Assembly: GCA_025965735.1 (NCBI GenBank)
Contig: JAOPWK010000051.1
Span: forward strand, 1 to 7,461
Direction of reading: 5' to 3'
DNA from: Frankiales bacterium
GTDB taxonomy: Bacteria > Actinomycetota > Actinomycetes > Mycobacteriales > SCTD01
Length of the DNA: 7,461 nucleotides
Of this stretch, positions 1 through 6,761 are shown piece by piece. Below the pieces are notes generated by a model. The model had not been told where the DNA came from and searched no databases. It saw only the letters and a program-made list of their open reading frames with translations. How positions within the stretch are numbered: position 1 is the stretch's first letter; every line of letters starts with the position of its first letter. Position numbers and translations under genes: made by a program.

Positions 1-219
1 AGGTGTCCTTGAGGCTGAACCCCGCCTTGAGCGCGGCCGCGAGGGCGAACGGCTTGAACGCAGAGCCGGGCGAGCCACCGAGCACCGCCCAGTTGAGCTG
101 GCTGGCGAGGTAGTCCTGGCCGGCGTAGAACCCGAGCAGGGCGCCGCTCTTCACGTCGACCGACGCCGTCGCGACGTGCAGCTTCTTCAGCCCCTGCGGT
201 CGCTCGGCGAGTACGCCGT
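1..219 (-). pseudogene. Partial second copy of a class A PBP transpeptidase domain, out of frame
   Basis: Reading the minus strand from about 219 down to 1 gives an uninterrupted peptide GVLAERPQGLKKLHVATASV and onward, ending in FSLKDT at the window edge. It contains the active-site SxxK motif in GSPGSAFKPFAL. It matches residues about 334-405 of the upstream PBP with only 7 changes in 69 residues (conservative types such as R/K, S/T, G/A, A/V, plus one D/A). It is in a different frame from that PBP, whose own frame reaches TGA at 187-189, so as written this segment has no start codon of its own. It is either the remnant of a tandem paralogue fused to the first copy, or the visible part of a gene mis-joined by assembly. 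The KTG motif and C-terminus, if present, lie off the left edge. Confidence 0.7.
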
Positions 220-1557
220 GTTGACCGACTGCTCCGTGGCCGTGGTCAGGCTGATCGCCGAGCCGTAGTCGTTGCCGTCACCAGGACCCTCGTTGACGAC
301 CTCGCTGCCGTTCTCGAAGGTGAACGGCGAGTTGCCGTCGAAGGTGTCCTTGAGGCTGAACCCGGCCTTGAGCCCGGCTGCGAGCGCGAACGGCTTGAAC
401 GCCGAGCCCGGGGAGCCACCGAGCGCCGCCCAGTTGAGCTGGCTGTCGAGGTAGTCCTGCCCGCCGTAGAAGCCGAGCAGGGCACCGGTCTTCACGTCCA
501 CCGAGGCGCTGGCCACGTGCAGGCGCTTGAGCCCCTGGGGCCGCTCGGCGGCGATCCCGTCCTCCGCGGCCTTCATCGCCTTCCGGGTGAAGGTCGTCTC
601 CACCCGCAGGCCACCGGCGTCGATCTCGTTCTCGGCGAAGCCGAGCCTCTGGAGCTCGGCCTTGACCATCTTGAGCATGAAGCCGCGCTGGCCGCCGTAC
701 ATGTTGCTGGTGGCGGGCTTGCCGAGCTTCGGCAGCTTCCCGTAGTACTTCTGCGCCTCGGCGGAGTCGAGGTTCCCGGCGGAGACCATGCCGCGCAGCA
801 CGTAGTCGTAGCGCTCGATCAGGGCGGCGCGTCCCGAGGCGCCGGGGTCCGGGCTCAGGTAGTTCGGCGAGTTCAGGATCGCCGCCAGCATGGCCGACTC
901 GGACGGGGTGAGCTTCTTGGCGGGCTTGTCGAAGTAGGCGTTCGCCGCGGCCTGCACACCGTAGGCGCCGCGACCGAAGTAGATGGTGTTCAGGTAACCC
1001 TCGAGGATCGCCGACTTGGACTTCTCCTGCTGCACCTTCAGGGAGAGGAACGCCTCCTTGACCTTGCGGCTCAGCGTGCGTTCCTGGCTGAGGTAGAGGA
1101 TCTTCACGTACTGCTGCGTGATCGTCGAGGCGCCCTGGGTGGCGTTGCCCTTGGCGTTGGAGAAGGCAGCGCGCAGGATCCCCTTCGGGTCGATGCCGCT
1201 GTTGGTGTAGAAGGTGCGGTCCTCGGCCGCGATGGCGGCGTCCTGCATCGACTGCGGGATGTCCGCCAGCGGGATCGACTCGCGGTTCTGGTCGGAGAAA
1301 CGGCCGATCTTGCCCTTGCCCCCGGAGTAGTAGACGAACGTCGACTGGGCCTCGAAGGCCTTGTTGGCGTCGGGGATCGTGGTGTTGCGGTAGGCGAAGT
1401 AGCCGATCGCGACGAGGACCAGCGCGCAGACCAGGCCGACGATCGTCGCCCACTTGAGCGCGGCCAGGATCCGCGCCTTCGGGGTCCGCGGCGGCTTGGC
1501 CTTCTTCGCCCCCGAGGTGGCCTTCCTGGGCGCCGGACTGCTGGGTTTGCCGCTCAC
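187..1557 (-). CDS. Class A penicillin-binding protein (GT51 transglycosylase + transpeptidase), C-terminally truncated by frame break
   Basis: Bifunctional peptidoglycan synthase: it polymerises lipid II into glycan strands and cross-links peptides outside the membrane. The 456 residues start with a Lys/Pro-rich cytoplasmic tail (1-33) and one membrane anchor (about 36-56). The GT51 transglycosylase domain (about 80-240) shows the catalytic Glu in AAEDRTFYTNSGID (E112), GASTITQQ (142-149), the second key Glu in RKVKEAF (E168) and GYLNTIYFGRGAYGVQAA. The transpeptidase domain starts near 345, with SxxK at S385-K388 and SxN at S444-N446. It then breaks: after NTAY only SPSDRRG and a stop follow. 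The KTG motif and about 150-300 usual C-terminal residues are missing. Start is GTG at 1557-1555, with a weak GAAAGAG about 6 nt upstream. The transglycosylase could still work, but the transpeptidase cannot as written. It may be annotated as a frameshifted pseudogene. It is divergent from padR/ino1, like ponA1 in mycobacteria. Confidence 0.85.
   Translation of the reverse strand: MSGKPSSPAPRKATSGAKKAKPPRTPKARILAALKWATIVGLVCALVLVAIGYFAYRNTTIPDANKAFEAQSTFVYYSGGKGKIGRFSDQNRESIPLADIPQSMQDAAIAAEDRTFYTNSGIDPKGILRAAFSNAKGNATQGASTITQQYVKILYLSQERTLSRKVKEAFLSLKVQQEKSKSAILEGYLNTIYFGRGAYGVQAAANAYFDKPAKKLTPSESAMLAAILNSPNYLSPDPGASGRAALIERYDYVLRGMVSAGNLDSAEAQKYYGKLPKLGKPATSNMYGGQRGFMLKMVKAELQRLGFAENEIDAGGLRVETTFTRKAMKAAEDGIAAERPQGLKRLHVASASVDVKTGALLGFYGGQDYLDSQLNWAALGGSPGSAFKPFALAAGLKAGFSLKDTFDGNSPFTFENGSEVVNEGPGDGNDYGSAISLTTATEQSVNTAYSPSDRRG
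342..550 (-). repeat. First copy of a diverged direct repeat (partner 1-209)
   Basis: Positions 342-550 align without gaps to 1-209, with about 26 mismatches by hand count (about 88% identity). The offset is 341 bases, not a multiple of three, which explains the frame change between the copies. Most differences fall at third codon positions, so both copies diverged while coding for protein. Similarity fades after about 550/209, where the junction lies. Confidence 0.85.
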
Positions 1558-1660
1558 TACACGCTCTTTCGGTTGCCTTCAGAGGTCGTCTGCTGACGAA
1601 GAGTACGGGCTCTCCCCATAGCGGGGCGCGCGATTGGGTGACCGGTGCCACACCCGCGCG

Positions 1661-1704
1661 TCGATTCGACCACGATATATCGATGCGATAGGTTCGACCG
1701 ATAG
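1661..1704. promoter_or_regulatory. Candidate PadR operator / divergent promoter region
   Basis: An AT-richer island in the 205-bp gap between the divergent PBP and padR genes. CGATA occurs at 1673, 1686 and 1699, exactly 13 bp apart. TATCG-ATG-CGATA (1678-1690) is a perfect inverted repeat with a 3-nt spacer. TTCGACC is repeated at 1665 and 1693. PadR-family proteins are dimeric winged-helix regulators that often control their own promoters, so this is the best operator candidate. No clear -35/-10 pair can be assigned on either strand. The binding assignment is inference. Confidence 0.45.
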
Positions 1705-1748
1705 AACAGGCCGTTAGGTCGGTCACCCGCAGCAGTCGACCCAGCACC

Positions 1749-1756
1749 GGAGGAGG
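1749..1756 (+). promoter_or_regulatory. Ribosome binding site of padR
   Basis: GGAGGAGG lies 6 nt before ATG 1763. This strong Shine-Dalgarno sequence fixes the start of the PadR gene. Confidence 0.85.
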
Positions 1757-1762
1757 CAGCAG

Positions 1763-2449
1763 ATGGTCAGCAAGGCCGCCACTCTCGAGCTCGCCGTCCT
1801 CGGGCTGCTCCACGACTCGCCGCTGCACGGCTACGAGCTGCGCAAGCGGCTCAACCTGCTCCTCGGCTGGACCCGGCTGCTCTCCTACGGCTCTCTCTAC
1901 CCCGCGCTGAAGCGGATGCTGCGCGCCGGCCTGGTCACCGAGGTGGCGACGGCCCCCGTGGGGGTGTCCCGGCGCCAGCGGATCGTCTACCAGATCACCC
2001 CGGCGGGGACCGACTACTTCGGCGCCAAGATCACCGACGTCGGCCCCTCCGCGTGGGAGGACGAGGACTTCAACATGCGGTTCGCGTTCTTCTCGCGCAC
2101 CGACTCCGACGTACGCCTGCGGATCCTCGAGGGCCGTCGCTCCCGCCTGCAGGAGCGGCTCGACCGGGTGCGCACCAGCCGCGGGCCGGCCGGCGAGGAC
2201 CGCTACGTCAGCGAGCTCCAGCGCCACGCCATCGAGTCCGTCGAGCGCGAGGTGCGCTGGCTGACCGACCTGATCGCCGCCGAGCGTGGGCCCGACCCCC
2301 GGTCCGGGCCGACGACGCCGACCGGCCCCCCCGCGTCCCCACCCGCCACACCCCGCAAGACCGCACCGAAGTCAGCAGCACCAGCAGCACCCGGCAAGCC
2401 GTCGAAGCGGCCGGCACCAGCGAGCACCACCTCAGAGCACCAGTCGTGA
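1763..2449 (+). CDS. PadR family transcriptional regulator
   Basis: Predicted DNA-binding repressor of 228 residues. The N-terminal winged helix-turn-helix (about 5-90) has the family signature: LAVLGLLHDSPLHGYELRKR, then YGSLYPALKRMLRAGLV and the wing around RIVYQITPAG. Residues about 100-175 match the PadR C-terminal helical dimerisation region (MRFAFFSRTD, RLQERLDRVR, a final helix to AAERG). Residues 177-228 are an added Pro/Ala/Ser/Thr/Lys-rich tail of low complexity, probably disordered. ATG has a strong RBS. Its stop overlaps a possible GTG start of ino1, and ATG of ino1 is only 17 nt downstream, so the two are probably cotranscribed. From memory, M. tuberculosis has the same pair (Rv0047c-Rv0046c). 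Control of ino1 and of itself is inferred from this arrangement; the ligand is unknown. Confidence 0.9.
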   Translation: MVSKAATLELAVLGLLHDSPLHGYELRKRLNLLLGWTRLLSYGSLYPALKRMLRAGLVTEVATAPVGVSRRQRIVYQITPAGTDYFGAKITDVGPSAWEDEDFNMRFAFFSRTDSDVRLRILEGRRSRLQERLDRVRTSRGPAGEDRYVSELQRHAIESVEREVRWLTDLIAAERGPDPRSGPTTPTGPPASPPATPRKTAPKSAAPAAPGKPSKRPAPASTTSEHQS

Positions 2450-2455
2450 ACGAAC

Positions 2456-2460
2456 AGGAG
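2456..2460 (+). promoter_or_regulatory. Ribosome binding site of ino1
   Basis: AGGAG lies 6 nt before ATG 2467 and decides the start. An in-frame GTG at 2446 overlaps the padR stop as GTGA and would add seven residues, but it has no RBS of its own. Confidence 0.8.
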
Positions 2461-2466
2461 AACCCC

Positions 2467-3588
2467 ATGGGATCGGTACGAGTAGCCATCGTGGGAGTCG
2501 GCAACTGCGCCAGCTCCCTCATTCAGGGAGTCGAGTACTACAAGGACGCGGATCCCGCCGGCTCGGTGCCGGGCCTGATGCACGTCATGTTCGGTGACTA
2601 CCACGTCAACGACGTGGAGTTCGTCGCCGCCTTCGACGTCGACGCCAAGAAGGTCGGCTTCGACCTGTCCGACGCGATCAACAACTCCGAGAACAACACC
2701 ATCAAGTTCGCGGACGTGCCGCCCACCGGCATCACCGTCCAGCGCGGCGTCACCCTCGACGGCCTCGGCAAGTACTACCGCGAGACCATCGAGGAGTCCG
2801 ACGCGGAAGCCGTCGACGTCGTCCAGGTGCTCAAGGACGCCGAGGTCGACGTGCTCGTCTCCTACCTGCCCGTGGGCTCGGAGAACGCCGACAAGTTCTA
2901 CGCGCAGTGCGCGATCGACGCCGGCGTGGCCTTCGTCAACGCCCTGCCCGTGTTCATCGCCTCCGACCCGGTGTGGGCCAAGAAGTTCGAGGACGCCGGC
3001 GTCCCGATCATCGGCGACGACATCAAGTCGCAGGTCGGCGCCACCATCACCCACCGCGTGATGGCCAAGCTGTTCGAGGACCGCGGCGTGGTGCTGGACC
3101 GCACCTACCAGCTCAACGTCGGCGGCAACATGGACTTCAAGAACATGCTGGAGCGCGACCGCCTCGAGTCCAAGAAATTCTCCAAGACCCAGGCCGTGAC
3201 CTCCAACATCGGCCACGACCTCGGCGCGCGCAACGTGCACATCGGCCCGTCCGACTACGTGCAGTGGCTCGACGACCGCAAGTGGGCCTACGTCCGCCTC
3301 GAGGGCCGCGCGTTCGGCGACGTCCCGCTGAACCTCGAGTACAAGCTCGAGGTCTGGGACAGCCCGAACAGCGCCGGCGTCATCATCGACGCGCTGCGCT
3401 GCGCCAAGGTCGCCATGGACCGCGGCGAGGGCGGACCGGTGCACCCGGCCAGCACGTACTTCATGAAGTCCCCGCCGCGCCAGGTGCGCGACGAGCTCGG
3501 CCGCGAGATCCTCGAGGCCTGGCTCGACGGCGAGGAGCTTGGCAAGCACGCGGCCGAGGCCGTGGAGCAGGCCAGCAAGGGCGCCTAG
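2467..3588 (+). CDS. ino1: Inositol-3-phosphate synthase (myo-inositol-1-phosphate synthase)
   Basis: NAD-dependent cytosolic isomerase that converts glucose 6-phosphate to inositol 3-phosphate. This is the first step towards phosphatidylinositol and, in actinobacteria, mycothiol. The 373 residues agree with the compact bacterial type (the M. tuberculosis enzyme has about 367). Visible features are the Rossmann NAD loop VAIVGVGNCASS (6-17), LVSYLPVGSENADKFYAQCA, NALPVFIASDPVW (158-170), IIGDDIKSQVGATITHR (181-197), the active-site segment NVGGNMDFKNM (217-227), SKKFSKTQAVTSN and HIGPSDYVQWLDDRKWAY (258-275). The protein appears complete. A longer in-frame ORF extends upstream to 2053 but only overlaps padR in another frame, so it is not used. 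It follows padR with 17 nt between genes, probably in one operon. It ends in TAG 3586-3588, which overlaps the stop of the convergent HNH gene. Confidence 0.96.
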   Translation: MGSVRVAIVGVGNCASSLIQGVEYYKDADPAGSVPGLMHVMFGDYHVNDVEFVAAFDVDAKKVGFDLSDAINNSENNTIKFADVPPTGITVQRGVTLDGLGKYYRETIEESDAEAVDVVQVLKDAEVDVLVSYLPVGSENADKFYAQCAIDAGVAFVNALPVFIASDPVWAKKFEDAGVPIIGDDIKSQVGATITHRVMAKLFEDRGVVLDRTYQLNVGGNMDFKNMLERDRLESKKFSKTQAVTSNIGHDLGARNVHIGPSDYVQWLDDRKWAYVRLEGRAFGDVPLNLEYKLEVWDSPNSAGVIIDALRCAKVAMDRGEGGPVHPASTYFMKSPPRQVRDELGREILEAWLDGEELGKHAAEAVEQASKGA

Positions 3589-5540
3589 TCCTCCAGCACG
3601 ACCCGACGGCCCGGCCGCTCCTCGTGAGCCGCCGGGCCGTCGTGCTCTGCGTCAGCCGCGCGCCCCGGGGGCGTGGGGCCTTCCGCTGCCGGGTGGTCTG
3701 ACCAGGCGTAGGGGTCATCGAGATCGAGGGACCAGCGGGTGTCGCCGACGCGGAGCAGGTCGCCCCTCCGGTCGACGCATGCGGCTTCGTCAGCTTCGAC
3801 GGCTCGCAGCTCGAGGGCGGCGGGGTCGCCGGGGCAGTCGGCGAGCCACCACAGCTCCGCTTCCTGCTGGAGTGGGCTGAGCTCGGCGAGCGGGTCGTCG
3901 GCGGGCAGCGGCGGCAGTGGACGCACGGGCGACGACGGCGGCTCGTGCTGGAGCGGGCTGAGCCAGCCCCGGCCGCGGCCGGGGCTGGTCCAGGTGAGGC
4001 CTGCTGCCGTGCGGGTCTTGGTCCAGCCGAGCTGCTTGACGCGGTGGTGCCGGCGGCAGCACGGTCCGAGGTTGCAGGCGCAGGTCGGCCCGTCCGGCCA
4101 GGCCAGGTCGTGCTCGGCGTCGCACCGGACGGCGCGGGCGCCGCAACCGGGCCACTCGCACCGCGGCGAGCGCACCTCGACCAGCCGGCGGAGCCGCCGG
4201 GTCAGCCGGTAGGAGCCCGGAGTGTCTGCAGGGTGCCTGCCGAGGGTGCTGGCGCCGAGTGCGGCTGCGCCGAGGCGGGTGGCATCGCTGGAGGACATGG
4301 TGCTGCGACGCGGTAATTCCAAGCACAGCGAGGTGCGGCCCGACAGCGTGCCGTCGCTCGGCAACGGGATCGGCGACGCGCACGACACGCCCGTCCCGGG
4401 TGGCGTGGACTCGGCTGGGCCCTCATCCGACGGCGGGTGGTCCTGGGGGTGACGTGGGTGCAGCAGCCCCGGCGGCGGCAGCCCGGCCAGGTGCAGCAGC
4501 GCCTGTCGCACCGACGCCGGATCCCCTCGCTCGGGCACCACGACCTGATCGCCCACCGCGACGACGACCCCGTGCTCGTCGGTCCAGACCGGGCGCATCC
4601 GCGGCGCCGCGAGCAGCAGCTGCTCGAGCAGGTCCGGCTCGAGCGGGCCGTGCCCGACCAGCTCCGCCGGCTGGTCGCCGGTCCCCAGTGCGCCATGGAT
4701 CGTCAGGTGCACCAGCAGTTCCGCGCCACACGGCACCGGCGCACCGGGAAGGCACCCACACGCCGCGCGGCCACCCCCGGCCGGGGCGCTGGCGCACGGG
4801 CACGGCTCCGTCGGGTCGTGCGGATCGTCCACCGGCAGCGGGTCGCGACCGAGCAGCAGGTCCTTGAAGGCGTCGAACCGGCGCTGCTCCGCGGTCCGCT
4901 CGTCATGAGGTCCGACCGGATGAGCGCGGTCGCGGACGCGGGACAGCGCAGCCTGCAGGTCAGGTCCGGTGAAGCCGAGGGCATACAGGTCGTTCAGGCC
5001 ATCGTCACGACGCCGCCAGTCCAGGGTCCGGTCCGCTTCGGCCCGCTGACGACGTTCGCTGGCGGCGGCCGGGTCGGCCTGCTGCACCCAGTTCCGCAGC
5101 AGCTCAACCCTTCGCGCCGGGGGCAGCACCGACCCGCGATCGGCCACCAGCACCAGCCGTGCCTGCAGCCGCTCCCACACCTGCCGGCGGACCAGGAACG
5201 GCAACGGCGACAGCAGCCGCACCATCGTGGACGACTGCTCCACCGTCAGCAGCCCGCACTCCACCGCCTCCAGGGCACCCGGCAGCTCCCCGAGCCCGAG
5301 CGCTTCGGTCAGAAGCTGCCCCGCGCGGTGCTCGGAGCAACCCAGCGCCAGCGCCGCGTGCGACACCGTCGACAGCTGCATCCCCGCCGACCGACCCACC
5401 GCATCCAGCCTCAGCAGCGTCCGCAGCTGGCGCACATGAGCAGCCCCGCGAGATGACTCCTGCACGGTCAGCTCGGCGGCAAGGGCATCCAGCGCAACGA
5501 CGTCCGCCGCTACGGCGAAAGCCGCCTGCCCTGTGGTCAT
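3585..5540 (-). CDS. DUF222 / 13E12-repeat family HNH endonuclease domain protein
   Basis: The 651 residues match the actinobacterial 13E12 repeat family: an N-terminal helical DUF222 region (about 15-330) followed by an HNH nuclease fold. The HNH region (about 461-500) has CEWPGC, then CDAEH (H477), N490 and CCRRHH (494-499), so the zinc-type cysteines and the catalytic His/Asn/His appear intact. The family's usual GWT...TWTSPGRG follows (505-523). Two parts stand out: a cysteine-rich linker with C-x-C pairs (247-271) and an acidic, Pro/Trp-rich extension of about 120 residues after the HNH. ATG at 5540-5538 has no Shine-Dalgarno, but TACCTT lies 6 nt upstream, fitting a leaderless start. 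It is convergent with ino1 and divergent from the DUF2855 gene. The family is common and often multicopy in actinobacteria. Its role is unproven; DNA cleavage is inferred from the motif. Confidence 0.9.
   Translation of the reverse strand: MTTGQAAFAVAADVVALDALAAELTVQESSRGAAHVRQLRTLLRLDAVGRSAGMQLSTVSHAALALGCSEHRAGQLLTEALGLGELPGALEAVECGLLTVEQSSTMVRLLSPLPFLVRRQVWERLQARLVLVADRGSVLPPARRVELLRNWVQQADPAAASERRQRAEADRTLDWRRRDDGLNDLYALGFTGPDLQAALSRVRDRAHPVGPHDERTAEQRRFDAFKDLLLGRDPLPVDDPHDPTEPCPCASAPAGGGRAACGCLPGAPVPCGAELLVHLTIHGALGTGDQPAELVGHGPLEPDLLEQLLLAAPRMRPVWTDEHGVVVAVGDQVVVPERGDPASVRQALLHLAGLPPPGLLHPRHPQDHPPSDEGPAESTPPGTGVSCASPIPLPSDGTLSGRTSLCLELPRRSTMSSSDATRLGAAALGASTLGRHPADTPGSYRLTRRLRRLVEVRSPRCEWPGCGARAVRCDAEHDLAWPDGPTCACNLGPCCRRHHRVKQLGWTKTRTAAGLTWTSPGRGRGWLSPLQHEPPSSPVRPLPPLPADDPLAELSPLQQEAELWWLADCPGDPAALELRAVEADEAACVDRRGDLLRVGDTRWSLDLDDPYAWSDHPAAEGPTPPGRAADAEHDGPAAHEERPGRRVVLED
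3595..3646. terminator. Hairpin at the ino1 / HNH convergent junction, candidate bidirectional terminator
   Basis: CGACGGCCCGG (3604-3614) pairs perfectly with CCGGGCCGTCG (3632-3642) around a 17-nt loop. AGCACGAC (3595-3602) can also pair with GTCGTGCT (3639-3646) as an alternative outer stem with a 5-nt bulge. It begins 7 nt after the ino1 stop. There is no T-run on either side, which is common for GC-rich actinobacterial terminators. It lies inside the last 20 or so codons of the HNH gene, so only ino1 transcripts would meet it after their coding region. Confidence 0.6.
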
Positions 5541-5546
5541 ACGACC

Positions 5547-5552
5547 AAGGTA
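5547..5552 (-). promoter_or_regulatory. Leaderless -10 element of the HNH gene
   Basis: On the minus strand TACCTT (TANNNT) ends 6 nt before ATG 5540, placing transcription start at or beside the start codon. There is no Shine-Dalgarno, and no consensus -35 is seen at 16-18 nt. Inferred from sequence only. Confidence 0.5.
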
Positions 5553-5662
5553 GCCACGGCCTCCGACACTCTCATTAGGTCAAAGTGTCTGTGCAGAAGT
5601 AGTTTTCAGCATTCGAAGCCGCGCTGAGCAGGAGTGGCACAGCCAGACGCAGCACCCGCGCG

Positions 5663-5668
5663 TACCCT
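5663..5668 (+). promoter_or_regulatory. Leaderless -10 element of the DUF2855 gene
   Basis: TACCCT ends 7 nt before ATG 5676, with no Shine-Dalgarno between. It supports ATG 5676 rather than the in-frame GTG 5634, which would place this element inside the coding region. Confidence 0.5.
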
Positions 5669-5675
5669 CCCGGCG

Positions 5676-6752
5676 ATGACGCGCGCCTGGGCACTGGAGG
5701 TCTCCCGCACCGAGCTCAGCGAGACGTTGCTGCACGAGCTGGACGTGCCGGAGCCGGCGGAGGGCGAGGCGCTGCTGCGGGCCGACCGCGTCGGCATGAC
5801 GGCGAACAACGTGACCTACGCGGTGCTCGGCGCTGCCTTCCGCTACTGGGAGTTCTTCCCGGCGACCGGTCCGGCCTGGGGTCGGGTCCCGCTGTGGGGG
5901 TTCTGCGAGGTCGTCGCCAGCAGGGCCGAGAACGTCGAGGTGGGGCAGCGCCTCTACGGCTACCTGCCGACGGCGAGCCACCTGCTGGTGCGGCCGTCGG
6001 CCGGCGACGAGCGCGGCTTCCGCGACACCACCGAGCACCGCGGGTCGCTGCCGTCGCCCTACAACGCCTACGCGCTGACCAGCGGCGACCCGGCGTACGA
6101 CGCGGAGCGCGAGGACCTGCAGGTGCTCTACCGCCCGCTGTTCTTCACCTCCTTCGTGCTGGCCGACTTCCTCGTCGACGGCGGCACCGCAGGAGCCCGC
6201 ACCGTCGTGCTGTCGTCCGCGTCCAGCAAGACGGCGTACGGGGCCGCCTTCCTTCTGCAGTCCGCGGGCGTGCGCACCGTCGGCCTGACCAGCCCGGGCA
6301 ACGCCGCCTTCACCACCAGCCTGGGCTGCTACGACCAGGTCCTGCCGTACGACGAGGTGCGCGCGCTGCCGGCCGAGCCGACGGCGTACGTCGACTGCGC
6401 GGGCAGCACGCCCCTGCGCCAGGCCCTGCACGACCACCTGGGCAGCGCGCTGGTCCTCGACCTCGTCGTCGGTGTCACCCACCAGGACAGCAGCCCCGCC
6501 GGCACTCTCGGCGGCGCCCGACCGTCGGTGTTCTTCGCGCCGGACCAGATGCGCAAGCGCACCGCCGACTGGGGGCGCGAGGGGCTGGACGAGCGGTTCG
6601 GGCAAGCCTGGCGGTCGTTCGTGCCTGCGGTCGAGCAGTGGGTCGACGTGCAGGTCGGTCACGGGCCGGAGGCGCTGCGCGAGGTGTGGCTCGAGGTGCT
6701 GGCCGGCCGCAGCGCACCCCGCACGGGGCACGTGACCTCGCTCGGCACCTAG
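5676..6752 (+). CDS. DUF2855 family protein, MDR reductase-like
   Basis: The 358 residues resemble the DUF2855 family, whose fold looks like medium-chain (quinone oxidoreductase-type) dehydrogenases. The N-terminal part (about 10-105) has a GroES-like pattern: ALLRADRVGMTANNVTYAVL, then FRYWEFFPATGPAWGRVPLWGF and GQRLYGYLPTASHLLV. Residues about 172-240 look like a Rossmann half: ARTVVLSSASSKTAYGAAFLL, SAGVRTVGLTS, then CYDQVLPYDEV. I see no zinc-binding cysteine set, so a zinc-free reductase is likelier. Substrate and cofactor are unknown. ATG 5676 is chosen because the residues before it (from GTG 5634) are an Ala/Pro-rich stretch unlike the domain, and because a -10 hexamer sits just upstream. 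The stop TAG is also the first half of the -10 element of the next gene. The enzymatic role is inference from fold resemblance. Confidence 0.85.
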   Translation: MTRAWALEVSRTELSETLLHELDVPEPAEGEALLRADRVGMTANNVTYAVLGAAFRYWEFFPATGPAWGRVPLWGFCEVVASRAENVEVGQRLYGYLPTASHLLVRPSAGDERGFRDTTEHRGSLPSPYNAYALTSGDPAYDAEREDLQVLYRPLFFTSFVLADFLVDGGTAGARTVVLSSASSKTAYGAAFLLQSAGVRTVGLTSPGNAAFTTSLGCYDQVLPYDEVRALPAEPTAYVDCAGSTPLRQALHDHLGSALVLDLVVGVTHQDSSPAGTLGGARPSVFFAPDQMRKRTADWGREGLDERFGQAWRSFVPAVEQWVDVQVGHGPEALREVWLEVLAGRSAPRTGHVTSLGT

Positions 6753-6755
6753 CCT
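6750..6755 (+). promoter_or_regulatory. Leaderless -10 element of the MFS gene
   Basis: TAGCCT ends 6 nt before GTG 6762, with no Shine-Dalgarno. Its TAG (6750-6752) is also the stop codon of the DUF2855 gene. No good -35 is visible upstream. Confidence 0.5.
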
Positions 6756-6761
6756 GCGCAG

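Noticed and set aside
115..131. Idea that the left-edge segment is an independent small gene
   Set aside because: It has no start codon or RBS in its frame and matches the interior of a PBP, so it is a fragment.
517..1596. A 359-residue plus-strand frame opposite the PBP
   Set aside because: Leu/Gly/Arg-rich shadow of the PBP codons. The minus strand carries intact GT51 motifs.
278..2227. A 649-residue open frame on the minus strand spanning the PBP, the control region and padR
   Set aside because: Arg/Gly/Pro-rich composition typical of a GC-rich shadow frame. It overlaps a PBP and a PadR gene with clear family motifs.
2320..2440. CAG/CAC-rich low-complexity DNA at the padR 3' end, resembling a repeat array
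   Set aside because: No regular unit or spacer. It encodes the Pro/Ala/Ser/Thr-rich tail of the regulator.
2053..2466. Upstream extension of the ino1 frame, giving a 511-residue product
   Set aside because: The extra 138 residues overlap padR, are Arg/Pro-rich, and are absent from the known Ino1 size. ATG 2467 has a good RBS.
6228..6390. Further copies of the 9-mer ACGGCGTAC seen at the PBP junction
   Set aside because: They arise from ordinary codon use (Thr-Ala-Tyr) in the DUF2855 gene and do not suggest a recombination site family.
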